This document shows, in pieces, positions 17,863-26,399 of a stretch of DNA of 64,000 nucleotides. Every line of letters begins with the position of its first letter. Position 1 is the first letter of the stretch. The stretch lies in assembly GCA_963732375.1 (NCBI GenBank), contig CAVSZE010000003.1:593042-657041 (forward strand), written 5' to 3'. Source of the stretch: RPQJ01 sp963732375 (lineage in GTDB: Bacteria > Pseudomonadota > Gammaproteobacteria > Steroidobacterales > Steroidobacteraceae). A program made the position numbers and the translations under genes. The notes beneath the pieces are model-generated. The model made no database searches. It was not told the DNA's origin and saw only the letters and a program-made list of their open reading frames with translations.

Positions 17863-19659
17863 ATGGCTGACGTTTTCGTTTCCTACGCGCGCAGCGACAA
17901 GGCGCTCGTCGCGCCGCTGGTGACCGCGATCCTGGCGCAGGGCTGGTCCGTGTGGTGGGACCCGGAGATCGACGCCGGCCAGCAGTTCGACGACCAGATC
18001 GAGGCGGAGCTGAAGGCTGCGAAGGCCGTGCTGGTGGTCTGGACGCCGACCTCGGCGGCCTCACGCTGGGTGCGCGGCGAGGCGCGCGAAGCGGCCGACC
18101 GGGGCACGCTGGTCCCGGTCCGCTTCGAGGGCGCCAGCCTGCCGATGGACGTGCGGGCGATCCACACGACCGACCTCGATGGCTGGGGCGAAGACGTCCA
18201 TAGCGTCCAGTTCCAGGCGCTGCTGCGCTCGCTTGGCGCGATGATCGGGCGCCAGGGTGCCGTCAGCGCGACAGTGGCGAGCCCTGCCCCGCCCGCCGCG
18301 GAGGCCCACCCTCGACTGGCGATTTGCGTACTGCCCTTCGCGAACATGAGCGGCGACGTCGAGCAGGAGTATTTCAGCGACGGTATCAGCGAGGACGTCA
18401 TCACGGACCTGAACAAGGTCTCGGCACTTGCCGTGGTTGCGCGTAACACCGCCTTCGGCTTCAAGGGCAAGCAAGTCGACATCCCGCTGATCGCGAGGCA
18501 GCTCAAGGTCAGCCACATTCTCGAAGGCAGCGTGCGCAAGGCCGGGCAGCGTGTGCGCATTTCGGCACAGCTGATCGACTGTTCGACCGGCAACCACGTC
18601 TGGGCCGAGCGCTACGATCGCGACTTGAACGACATCTTCGCGCTGCAGGACGAGATCTCGCAGGCCATCGTCAAGGCGCTGAAATTGAAGCTGCTGCCCG
18701 AGGAGAAGAAGGCGATCGAGCAGCGCGGCACCGACAACGTGGAGGCCTACAACCTCTACCTGATGGCGCGCCAGACATACATCACCGGCAATACCTCCCA
18801 CGATCGCGCGGCCTCGGCCATCATCCGCCTGTGCTCCCGGGCCACCGAGATCGATCCCGACTACGCGCGCGCATGGGCGCTGAAGGCACTTGGCCAGGCG
18901 CAGCTTCGCGACCTGCGCGGCGGGCAGGCCGACGACGGGCTGGCCGCGGCTGAACGGGCGCTCGCACTCGACGCCAACCTGGCCGAGGCCCATGCGATCA
19001 AGGCCACGATCCTGGCCGAGGGCGGCCGTTACGACGACGGCGCCACCGAGATCGCGACAGCGCTGCGCCTCGACCCCGAGTCCTACGAGGTCAACAGGTC
19101 CGCAGGATATTTCAGCTTCAGGCGGCAGCAGCTGGCGGACGCCATCCGCTATTTCGAGAAGGCCATGGCGCTCGTCGAGACGGACGTCAATTCGGCGTGC
19201 ATGTTGCTCACGTGTTACACGGCGGTCGGCAACTCGGAGGCCACTCGGCGTGCCGCGCAACTCGCGCTCGAGCGCACCGAAGCTGCGCTGGCACACGACG
19301 CAAACAACGGAACCGTAACCGGGTACAGCGCCTATGCGCTCGCGGCGCTGGGCGAGTCCGAGCGAGCCAGGCAGCGGATGAGTCGCGCGCTGTTGATCGA
19401 GCCTGACAACCTGAACATGCGCTACAACTTCGCATGCGCGCTGAGCGTGCACCTCAAGGAGACGCAGGCCGCAATCGACATGCTGGAGCCCGTGCTGGTG
19501 AATTTCGCCGGTGGCTTCCTGCAGCATGCCAAGGTCGATCCGGATCTCGATCCAGTCCGCGAGGATCCGCGCTTCAAGGCCATGCTTGCGGCGGCGGAGA
19601 CGCGGATTGCGGCGCACGATGGCAATCCAGCAGCGTCCCAGGGGGGAAACCCGGCGTGA
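17863..19659 (+). CDS. TIR-domain protein with TolB-like and TPR domains
   Basis: 598 residues. Residues 1-130 form a TIR domain (F-V-S-Y-A-R-S-D-K start, W-W-D-P-E-I-D-A-G loop, then V-V-W-T-P-T-S). Residues about 150-285 resemble the TolB/CadC-like domain that often precedes TPRs in adenylate-cyclase-like regulators (L-P-F-A-N-M-S-G-D, Y-F-S-D-G-I-S-E-D). The rest is TPR repeats. TIR domains either scaffold signalling or hydrolyse NAD+, and in bacteria some act in phage defence. The architecture here is also widespread in non-defence regulators. Catalytic status is not clear. Confidence 0.8.
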   Translation: MADVFVSYARSDKALVAPLVTAILAQGWSVWWDPEIDAGQQFDDQIEAELKAAKAVLVVWTPTSAASRWVRGEAREAADRGTLVPVRFEGASLPMDVRAIHTTDLDGWGEDVHSVQFQALLRSLGAMIGRQGAVSATVASPAPPAAEAHPRLAICVLPFANMSGDVEQEYFSDGISEDVITDLNKVSALAVVARNTAFGFKGKQVDIPLIARQLKVSHILEGSVRKAGQRVRISAQLIDCSTGNHVWAERYDRDLNDIFALQDEISQAIVKALKLKLLPEEKKAIEQRGTDNVEAYNLYLMARQTYITGNTSHDRAASAIIRLCSRATEIDPDYARAWALKALGQAQLRDLRGGQADDGLAAAERALALDANLAEAHAIKATILAEGGRYDDGATEIATALRLDPESYEVNRSAGYFSFRRQQLADAIRYFEKAMALVETDVNSACMLLTCYTAVGNSEATRRAAQLALERTEAALAHDANNGTVTGYSAYALAALGESERARQRMSRALLIEPDNLNMRYNFACALSVHLKETQAAIDMLEPVLVNFAGGFLQHAKVDPDLDPVREDPRFKAMLAAAETRIAAHDGNPAASQGGNPA

Positions 19660-20684
19660 ACATCCGCAACTTGTGCGATCAGCACCGGCCCCGAGCGTGG
19701 TTGATGCTTGCGCTGGTGACACTGCCGATGGTGTGCGGCGCGGGGCCGGCGGCCGACGCGCCAGACTCGGCCGCGTCTGCCCCATTCACGGCAGATGGGC
19801 GAAGCACGGTCGAGCAGTTGACGACTCGATACGAGTCCCTGTCGACCGACCACGGCTGGAAGATGGAGACCGTTTACGCCTATCCCGGCGCGGATGGGCT
19901 TGCAATCCGTGCCTGGCGAACCCCGCGCCGCGGTGAGGCGGTGTGGATTCTCGCCGGCATCCATGGCGAGGAACCGGCCGGGCCGAATGCGATTGCGGCC
20001 CACCTCGAGAGCATCATCGAGCTGGCCGCCTCCGGTGTGCCCGTGGTGGTGATTCCACTCTGCAACCCGAAGGCCTATCGCAGCAACTGGCGCTACCCGA
20101 ATACGCCAGAGCGGGACTGGCACAAAGGCGGATACAGCGTCGGCGATGCCGAGTACCTGCTGCCCGACCTCGAGACCGGCGCGCAACCTCGCGCGGCGGC
20201 AGCGCCGGGAACCGAAACGCAGGCGTTGACGCAGTTCGTGCTGCAGCTCGCTGCAACCTATCCACCTAAGCTGGTGCTGGACCTGCACGAGGACGAGCTC
20301 TCCACCGACGGCGGCTACATCTATTCACAGGGGAGCCGGGTCACGGACAACCCGGTCGGTGCCGAGGTGATCCGGCTGTTGCGAGCGTCAGGCATTCCGA
20401 TCCGCCAGTCCGGTCGCACGCGCTTTGGCGAGCCGATCGTCGACGGTGTGATCAGCAGGGATGACCAGGGACAACCGATCCGCGACGGATCCATCGACGA
20501 ACTGCTCGCGTCCGTGGAGGTGTTCCAGGATGGCGCAAAGATCCAGGGGCCGGCCGCCCGGACTGTGATCGTCGTGGAGACTCCGGCCTTCGCAGGTTCG
20601 AAGTTCGACCTGCGCGTCGCGGCGCAGGGTGCCATCGTCGAGCACGTGCAGGAACTGTGGCGCCTCAATTCAGCGATTCGCTGA
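19656..20684 (+). CDS. M14-like zinc carboxypeptidase/desuccinylase-family protein, exported
   Basis: 342 residues from the GTG at 19656, which overlaps the preceding TGA as GTGA and has a GGGGGG site. A signal peptide covers about residues 1-30. The zinc-site pattern H-G-E-E (in A-G-I-H-G-E-E-P-A-G) and the later L-D-L-H-E-D-E match M14 carboxypeptidases and the AstE/AspA branch, and a late V-E-T-P may supply the catalytic glutamate. It probably cleaves a small peptide or amide in the periplasm. Overlap suggests co-translation with the TIR protein. Confidence 0.72.
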   Translation: MNIRNLCDQHRPRAWLMLALVTLPMVCGAGPAADAPDSAASAPFTADGRSTVEQLTTRYESLSTDHGWKMETVYAYPGADGLAIRAWRTPRRGEAVWILAGIHGEEPAGPNAIAAHLESIIELAASGVPVVVIPLCNPKAYRSNWRYPNTPERDWHKGGYSVGDAEYLLPDLETGAQPRAAAAPGTETQALTQFVLQLAATYPPKLVLDLHEDELSTDGGYIYSQGSRVTDNPVGAEVIRLLRASGIPIRQSGRTRFGEPIVDGVISRDDQGQPIRDGSIDELLASVEVFQDGAKIQGPAARTVIVVETPAFAGSKFDLRVAAQGAIVEHVQELWRLNSAIR

Positions 20685-20836
20685 CGACGATTTCTCCTGG
20701 CGCCGGCACGTAAGTCCTCATGGGCGCACTCCAGCCGTATAATGCGGTCCAGTTTCCTGAAGCCGTGCCGTCCCGCCGCACTGGATCCCCAGCGCGGGTC
20801 GGGTTTCTTCCCTGAGCGAGCCACCTGTCGGGTTCA

Positions 20837-21550
20837 ATGAGCGATCAAATCCCACCGCCGCCGGACGTTGCGCACTTTCCAGTGTCGGCCCGGATCCGCG
20901 CACGCATCCAGGCGGCGCGACGGCGATTCCATGCGAACGACAACATCGCCGACTTCCTTCTTCAGGGTGAGCTCGAGGAGCTGCTCGTCGAGGTCGAAGT
21001 CAGGATGAAAGGTGTTCTCGAGAGCCTGGTGATCGACACCGAGAGCGATCACAACACGCAGGACACCGCACGCCGGGTCGCAAAGATGTACCTGACCGAG
21101 GTGTTCCGAGGGCGCTACGTGCGCGCGCCGGCGGTCACGGAATTCCCGAACGCGGAGCATCTGAACGAACTGATGATCGTCGGCCCGATCACGGTCCGCA
21201 GCGCCTGCAGCCACCACTTCTGCCCGATCCTTGGCCGCCTGTGGGTAGGGATCATGCCGAACGAGCACTCGAACCTGATCGGGCTGTCCAAGTACTCCCG
21301 TCTCGCGGAGTGGATCATGGGTCGTCCCCAGATCCAGGAAGAAGCGATCGCCCAGATGGCCGACCTGCTCATGAACAAGGTGAGCCCCGACGGGTTGGCG
21401 GTGGTGATGGAAGCCGACCACTTCTGCATGCACTGGCGTGGCGTCAAGGACGACAAGACCAAGATGGTGAACAGCGTAATGCGCGGTTCGTTCCTGAAGG
21501 ACCCGACGCTGCGCCGCGAATTCCTCTCCCTCATCAGCCTGACCGACTGA
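20837..21550 (+). CDS. folE: GTP cyclohydrolase I
   Basis: 237 residues. The family core is intact: C-S-H-H-F-C-P around C124, H126 and H127, G-L-S-K-Y-S-R-L, and a second zinc cysteine in E-A-D-H-F-C-M-H. The enzyme converts GTP to dihydroneopterin triphosphate, the first step to folate and other pterins. N- and C-terminal extensions are modest. The next gene, a BLUF photoreceptor, begins 7 bp after the stop and is probably co-transcribed. Confidence 0.92.
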   Translation: MSDQIPPPPDVAHFPVSARIRARIQAARRRFHANDNIADFLLQGELEELLVEVEVRMKGVLESLVIDTESDHNTQDTARRVAKMYLTEVFRGRYVRAPAVTEFPNAEHLNELMIVGPITVRSACSHHFCPILGRLWVGIMPNEHSNLIGLSKYSRLAEWIMGRPQIQEEAIAQMADLLMNKVSPDGLAVVMEADHFCMHWRGVKDDKTKMVNSVMRGSFLKDPTLRREFLSLISLTD

Positions 21551-21557
21551 GGCCACC

Positions 21558-21986
21558 ATGCTCGTCCGCCTTCTCTACGCCAGCCGCGCCGCCAAGCAAA
21601 TCAGTGCCGCCGTGCAGGATTCCATCCTGGAGCAGTCGCGCGCACACAACCCCGGGCTCGGCATCACCGGCGTGCTGTGCTTCAGCGACGAGCTGTTTAT
21701 CCAGGTACTGGAAGGCGGCCGCGACGAGGTCTGCGAGCTGTACAACACGATCGTGCGGGACGACCGCCACCAGAACGTTCGAATCCTCAGCTTCGAGGAA
21801 ATCCGTGAAAGGCGATTCGGCAACTGGACCATGGGGCAGGTCAACCTCGCCAAGGTCAATCCATCGCTGCTGCTGAAGTACGGTGAGCGGGCCGAATTGA
21901 ACCCCTTCATCTGCTCTGGCCACGCCTCGATGGCGCTGCTAGAAGAGTTGATCGCGACCGCGCTGGTCGGCAATCGCGGCAGCTGA
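21558..21986 (+). CDS. BLUF-domain blue-light sensor
   Basis: 142 residues, essentially one BLUF domain plus a short C-terminal helix. Y7 in L-L-Y-A-S, N31, and Q49 in F-I-Q-V-L-E-G are the flavin-contacting residues expected of the family, and the I-T-G-V-L segment matches. BLUF proteins bind FAD and change shape in blue light. With no output domain it must act through a partner. It is translated just after folE. Confidence 0.88.
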   Translation: MLVRLLYASRAAKQISAAVQDSILEQSRAHNPGLGITGVLCFSDELFIQVLEGGRDEVCELYNTIVRDDRHQNVRILSFEEIRERRFGNWTMGQVNLAKVNPSLLLKYGERAELNPFICSGHASMALLEELIATALVGNRGS

Positions 21987-22010
21987 CCAAGCCGAGACCG
22001 TCGGGCGACC

Positions 22011-22028
22011 GTCCGCCGTGCCGCGGAC
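22011..22028. terminator. Hairpin between convergent genes
   Basis: Arms GTCCGC and GCGGAC with a 6-base loop lie between the stop of the BLUF gene and the stop of the convergent SDR gene. There is no clear T-run, so termination is an inference from position. Confidence 0.35.
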
Positions 22029-22033
22029 CTGCG

Positions 22034-23437
22034 CTAGACGAACGCCGCGAGCACCTTCAGCAATTCCCGCCGCTCGGCCGGTGTTTCGCGAGTGCCGGGC
22101 AAGACGTGCTGCGCATGCGGTCGGCGGTCGAGCCAGAACTCGCCGCTGACCTTGCCGGCCTCCGTGGCTGCCGCCAGCCATACGATGGTGTCGGCACCCT
22201 CTTCCGGGGTCCGCAGCACCCGCCTCGTGACTCGATGGAACTCAGGCAGTCCCTCCACCACTCCCGGGGTGTCGGCCCAGCCTGGGTGCATGGCGTTGAC
22301 CACGATGCCGTCCTTCGCCCAGCGACGCGCCCATTCCTCGGTCAGGATCATCAGGCCGCGCTTGGCGCGCGCATAGGCGACCGATCCGGAGTAGGCACCC
22401 TTCCTGCTCTGCAGGTCGTCGACGTGGATCTTCTGCGTGTACATCCCGCCCGAGAGCACGTTGACCACGCGCGCGACGCCATGCTGACTGGCCGCCTTGC
22501 AGAGCAACAGGTGCAGGCTCTCGCTGAGCAGGTACGGGCTCAGCAGCAGCAGCGCAAAGCTCTTCTCGAGGCCCTCGGCCGTCTCCTCGCGGGGGTTGAC
22601 CAGCGCCCCGGCATTGTTGACCAGCACATCGATGGCCTTGCCCCTCTTCAGCAGGCGGGCAGCCAGGGCCCTGACTTCCTCGAGCATGCTGAGCTCGGCG
22701 ATCTCGACGTGGATCCGCTTGTTGCCGAACCGGCGCTCGAGGTCCTGCGCGACGTTTTTCGCCTTGCCCGCATCGCGCGCCACGAGCGTCAGCTCCGCTC
22801 CGCGCGCCGCAAGGGCCTCTGCGGTCGCAAGGCCCAACCCGGACGTCGCTCCGGTGATCACGACGTGGCGATCGCGCAGGTACGCCGACACGGGGTTCCA
22901 GTGCCTGCGCGCCGCCCTGTAGCCGAAGCGGGTGAAGCCCAGCATGCCGGGTATGACCAGCCTGTCGGACAGCACGGTGCCCCGCGTGGCACGGGGCGGG
23001 TCGAACCGGTCTTCGAGCGCCCGCTTCATGCCGGCCATGGCGCTCTTGCCGACACGATTCATCACTCCCGGGAACATCTTTGCCAGGCGGGCCAGTGGCG
23101 CAACGAAGTCGAAGGTCGCGACGTAGCGGACTCGCGTGCCGTCGGCGGTCCGCTTGAAGAATATTTCTTCCCGCGCCGTGAAGGGCTTCGAATCGACCGT
23201 CATCAGCAGGCGACGATCCGGCTCCCACTCGACCACGGTGTAGCGCAGCGAAAAGCCGGCCTTCATGTCGATCCGGAACTGGCTGCCCACGCCGAGCGGG
23301 CCTTCGGTCAAGCGCACGCCGCGCGCCACGGCCGGGTCCCATTCCTCGATGCGGGAGAACTCGGAGATGTAGGCAAACACTTCGCGCAGCGGCCGCTGCA
23401 CCTCGATGGTCTCGTCAAGCTGGATCGTGCTGGTCAT
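22034..23437 (-). CDS. SRPBCC domain fused to a short-chain dehydrogenase
   Basis: 467 residues. Residues 1-140 look like an SRPBCC/polyketide-cyclase-type ligand-binding domain (V-F-A-Y-I-S-E-F, I-E-E-W-D-P, Y-T-V-V-E-W). Residues about 188-467 are an SDR with T-G-A-T-S-G-L-G at 195-202, N-N-A-G, and the catalytic Y-A-R-A-K. The SDR half resembles retinol-dehydrogenase/DHRS12-like enzymes. The hydrophobic-ligand domain may present a lipid or steroid to the dehydrogenase. It lies convergent to BLUF, alone on its strand. Confidence 0.82.
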   Translation of the reverse strand: MTSTIQLDETIEVQRPLREVFAYISEFSRIEEWDPAVARGVRLTEGPLGVGSQFRIDMKAGFSLRYTVVEWEPDRRLLMTVDSKPFTAREEIFFKRTADGTRVRYVATFDFVAPLARLAKMFPGVMNRVGKSAMAGMKRALEDRFDPPRATRGTVLSDRLVIPGMLGFTRFGYRAARRHWNPVSAYLRDRHVVITGATSGLGLATAEALAARGAELTLVARDAGKAKNVAQDLERRFGNKRIHVEIAELSMLEEVRALAARLLKRGKAIDVLVNNAGALVNPREETAEGLEKSFALLLLSPYLLSESLHLLLCKAASQHGVARVVNVLSGGMYTQKIHVDDLQSRKGAYSGSVAYARAKRGLMILTEEWARRWAKDGIVVNAMHPGWADTPGVVEGLPEFHRVTRRVLRTPEEGADTIVWLAAATEAGKVSGEFWLDRRPHAQHVLPGTRETPAERRELLKVLAAFV

Positions 23438-23485
23438 GTTCGTCTCGGGAAAAGGGGAAGGCAGCGGGCGCGGGTAAAACTTTCA

Positions 23486-23512
23486 GGCACTTTGCGGGAG
23501 ACGCAAAGTGCC
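23486..23512. repeat. Perfect hairpin repeat, copy 1
   Basis: Eleven-base arms GGCACTTTGCG and its exact complement flank the loop GGAGA. The same hairpin, with two further base pairs, occurs at 38641-38671. It lies in the 373-bp gap between two divergently transcribed genes (SRPBCC-SDR and CFA synthase). I see no other feature in that gap. Confidence 0.8.
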
Positions 23513-23810
23513 GTGGTAGTAATCTGTGCATCGAACGGCGAGATTGGTCGATCGCGCCGACTACTAACCCTGACGAGGTCCACGCTCAAGTCTACCGGCA
23601 TGGCCTTGGTACGCTGCGCTACCACTGCCCTGCAGTGGAATGTAACGGTCCTGCTTCCGTTTGAGTTGCCCACGATACTGGAATCCATCTCCGGCTTGCC
23701 GATATTCCGGCGAATGCGGGCGGGCACCGCTCGAGCATCCGGCTAGCCGTTCGGCCCTACTTGACGATTCGCGGTGAGCGCACACAATAGATGTTCACCG
23801 GGCGATACCG

Positions 23811-24941
23811 ATGACAGCGAAGGACAAACTGGCGGGGCTGTTGCGGACCGCAGACATCGAGATCGATGGCAGCGATCCATGGGATCTGCGCGTGCTCGAC
23901 GACCGGTTCTACGCGCGCGTGCTCGCGCATGGAACCCTGGGCGCCGGCGAGTCTTACATGGATGGCTGGTGGGACGTCCCGCGCCTAGACGAGTTCTTCG
24001 CACGCGTCCACCAGGCGAGACTCGAACGCAGGCTCGTGACCGCATCGACGCTGGCGCAGATCGTGCTCGCCAGGATCGGCAACCTGCAGGTGCGAACACT
24101 TTCGAGACGCGTCGCGCGGCAGCACTACGACCTCTCGAACGACCTGTACGTCGCGATGCTCGGCCCGACCATGCAGTACACCTGTGCGTACTACGGCACC
24201 GACGGAGTCGATCGCTCGCTCGACGAGGCGCAGCGCCTCAAGCTCGACCTGATTGCCAGGAAACTTCACCTGCAGCCCGGCATGACCGTGCTCGAACTCG
24301 GCGGAGGTTTTGGGGATCTCGCCTGCCACCTCGCGCGACACCACCATTGCCGCGTGGTCAGCTACAACATCAGCCGGGAACAGGTCGAGTTCGCCCGTGC
24401 CCGGTACGACGGGCTGCCGGTCGAGTTCCGGCTGCAGGACTACCGTGAGGCTGCATCGGATCCCGCCGCGTATGATCGCGTCGTCAGCATCGGCCTGATG
24501 GAACACGTCGGGCCGAAGAATTATCGACGCTTTTTCGAGATCGTGAACGCACGGCTGGCACCCGGCGGCCTCGCCCTGGTGCACACAATCGGCGGCAACG
24601 TCAGCATGTCGACGACCGACCGGTGGATCGACAAGTACATCTTCCCGGGCGGCGTCATCCCGTCCGAGCGGCAAATCGCCGCGGCCAAGGAGGGGCTTCT
24701 CGTCCTCGAGGATTGGCACAACTTCGGGCCGGACTACGACCGTACGTTGCTGGCGTGGGATGCGAACTTCCGCGCAGCATGGCCGGCGCTGCGCGCTCGC
24801 CCGCAGTTTGACGAACGCTTCTACCGAATGTGGCGTTACTACCTGAACTCTACCGCCGGTGGGTTTCGCGCGCGCGTCTTGAATCTCTGGCAACTCGTCC
24901 TGAGCCGGGGCAACATTCCGCGCTATGTGCCGGTCCGGTGA
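23811..24941 (+). CDS. Cyclopropane-fatty-acyl-phospholipid synthase-family methyltransferase
   Basis: 376 residues. The SAM site V-L-E-L-G-G-G-F-G-D-L-A (the usual D/E-x-G-C-G-W-G has G for C), H-Y-D-L-S-N-D-L-Y, and M-E-H-V-G-x-x-N-Y mark the CFA synthase family, which methylates double bonds of membrane lipids. The following gene, 3 bp downstream, is an FAD-binding oxidoreductase. That pairing matches the TmsB/TmsA (BfaB/BfaA) arrangement for 10-methyl branched fatty acids, so the product may be a 10-methylene intermediate rather than a cyclopropane. Confidence 0.87.
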   Translation: MTAKDKLAGLLRTADIEIDGSDPWDLRVLDDRFYARVLAHGTLGAGESYMDGWWDVPRLDEFFARVHQARLERRLVTASTLAQIVLARIGNLQVRTLSRRVARQHYDLSNDLYVAMLGPTMQYTCAYYGTDGVDRSLDEAQRLKLDLIARKLHLQPGMTVLELGGGFGDLACHLARHHHCRVVSYNISREQVEFARARYDGLPVEFRLQDYREAASDPAAYDRVVSIGLMEHVGPKNYRRFFEIVNARLAPGGLALVHTIGGNVSMSTTDRWIDKYIFPGGVIPSERQIAAAKEGLLVLEDWHNFGPDYDRTLLAWDANFRAAWPALRARPQFDERFYRMWRYYLNSTAGGFRARVLNLWQLVLSRGNIPRYVPVR

Positions 24942-24944
24942 GCA

Positions 24945-26282
24945 ATGCAGTTCACGACGATTGCCGAGCACCGTAGGCGGGTCGAGCGGCTCGCAGCAGC
25001 CCTGCGCTCTTCAACCGGTCCCGTGCGCCTGCGCAAGCGCACAAGTAACCTTTTCCGTCCCCGGCAACCTGCGGACCGGGTGCTCCTCGACGGTACGACG
25101 CTCGACCACGTGATCGCGATCGACCGCGTGGCGCGCACGGCCGAAGTCGAGGGCATGACGACATACGCCGCTCTCGTAGACGCCACCTTGCCGCTTGGCC
25201 TGGCGCCCGCGGTCGTCCCCGAGCTCAAGAGCATCACTGTCGGCGGTGCGACCACCGGCCTCGGCATCGAGTCGAGCGCGTTCCGCTTCGGCCTGGTGCA
25301 CGAGACCGTCGACGAGTTCGACGTGCTGGTGGCCGACGGCCGCGTGCTGCGCTGCTCGCCGACGGAGCACGCCGACCTGTTTTTTGGGTTCCCGAACTCC
25401 TATGGCAGTCTCGGCTACGCCACGCGGCTGACCGTCAGGCTTGTCCCGGTCGCGCCCTTCGTGCACCTGCGTCACGAGCGCTTCGTGGACGCAGGGCGGT
25501 ACTTCGCCGCGATCGCGGATGAGTGCAAGGATCCGACTTGCGACTATCTTGACGGGGTATTCTTCGGCACCGGCGATTTCGTGCTGACCCGCGCGACTCT
25601 GGTCGATCGGCTACCGGTCGGCGCGGCCGTGAGCGACTACACCTGGATGCAGCAGTACTGGCGCAGCCTCCGCGCGCGCGCGGACGATTACCTGACGACC
25701 GGGGACTACCTGTGGCGCTGGGATACGGACTGGTTCTGGTGCAGCCGGAATGTGGGCGCGCACCTCGCGCCCGTCCGCCTGCTCGCGGGACCAGGACTTC
25801 TCTCGAGCGTGACATACCAGAAGATCATGCGCGCCGGCCAGCGCTTCCCGCTCAAGTCGCTCGAGCACTTCCGGCCGCGCTCGGAATCGGTGATCCAGGA
25901 CGTGGACATTCCGCTCGCGGCCGCCGGGAGTTTCCTTGCGCAGTTTCACGCCGAGGTTGGTATCACGCCCGTCTGGATCTGTCCGTTCAGGGTCATGATG
26001 GACCGATATCCGCTGTGCCGACTGCGGACCGATACGCCATACGTCAATTTCGGGTTCTGGGACACCGTGCGCAGCCGGGAGCATGACGGTCACTACAACG
26101 CGATCGTCGAGCAGCTGGTAGCGCGGCACGGCGGCAAGAAGAGCCTGTATTCGCGCAGCACCTTCGACGAACAGGTGTTCTGGACCATGTACGACCGGCG
26201 AGCGTACGAAGCGCTGAAGCGCGATTACGATCCGAAGGGCCGGTTCCCCGGTTTGTACGAGAAGACCGTCGGCCGCGGCTGA
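24945..26282 (+). CDS. FAD-binding oxidoreductase (DHCR24/TmsA-like)
   Basis: 445 residues. The FAD-binding PCMH-type domain occupies about residues 50-190 with G-G-A-T-T-G-L-G-I-E-S-S and G-S-L-G-Y, as in delta-24-sterol reductase-like enzymes. The C-terminal half has W-I-C-P and aromatic-rich segments. The start is 3 bp after the methyltransferase stop, so the pair is translated together. In the TmsA model it reduces a 10-methylene acyl chain to 10-methyl; sterol or other alkene reduction is the alternative. Confidence 0.82.
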   Translation: MQFTTIAEHRRRVERLAAALRSSTGPVRLRKRTSNLFRPRQPADRVLLDGTTLDHVIAIDRVARTAEVEGMTTYAALVDATLPLGLAPAVVPELKSITVGGATTGLGIESSAFRFGLVHETVDEFDVLVADGRVLRCSPTEHADLFFGFPNSYGSLGYATRLTVRLVPVAPFVHLRHERFVDAGRYFAAIADECKDPTCDYLDGVFFGTGDFVLTRATLVDRLPVGAAVSDYTWMQQYWRSLRARADDYLTTGDYLWRWDTDWFWCSRNVGAHLAPVRLLAGPGLLSSVTYQKIMRAGQRFPLKSLEHFRPRSESVIQDVDIPLAAAGSFLAQFHAEVGITPVWICPFRVMMDRYPLCRLRTDTPYVNFGFWDTVRSREHDGHYNAIVEQLVARHGGKKSLYSRSTFDEQVFWTMYDRRAYEALKRDYDPKGRFPGLYEKTVGRG

Positions 26283-26326
26283 TGGGAGTGGTTGCCAGGG
26301 ACAGACCGATTCGCGTAGCGAATCAG
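26283..26326. repeat. Diverged fragment of the tRNA-like repeat
   Basis: The segment matches the core at 63690-63732 over about 44 bases, including the CCA-end-like TGGT (26289-26292) and the hairpin GATTCGC-GTA-GCGAATC (about 26308-26324). It begins 1 bp after the oxidoreductase stop codon. The rest of the element is missing, so this is the most degraded copy. Confidence 0.65.
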
Positions 26327-26399
26327 CACGGCACGGCAACGAAACCAGGGTGTTCGACCCGGCCGCAGGCATCTACCTTTCAGGTCGATAACTCACCAG

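Noticed and set aside
18061..19785. 574-codon minus-strand open frame opposite the TIR-TPR gene
   Set aside because: The plus-strand frame has clear domains, a start and coupling to the next gene; the minus frame is compositional shadow.
17863..20684. A complete TIR-based phage-defence system such as Thoeris
   Set aside because: No second defence partner (for example a SIR2-like or ThsA protein) is adjacent, and TIR-TolB-TPR proteins also occur as ordinary regulators.
22106..23746. 546-codon plus-strand open frame
   Set aside because: Shadow of the SRPBCC-SDR gene; its sequence is Arg/His/Gln-rich without domain structure.
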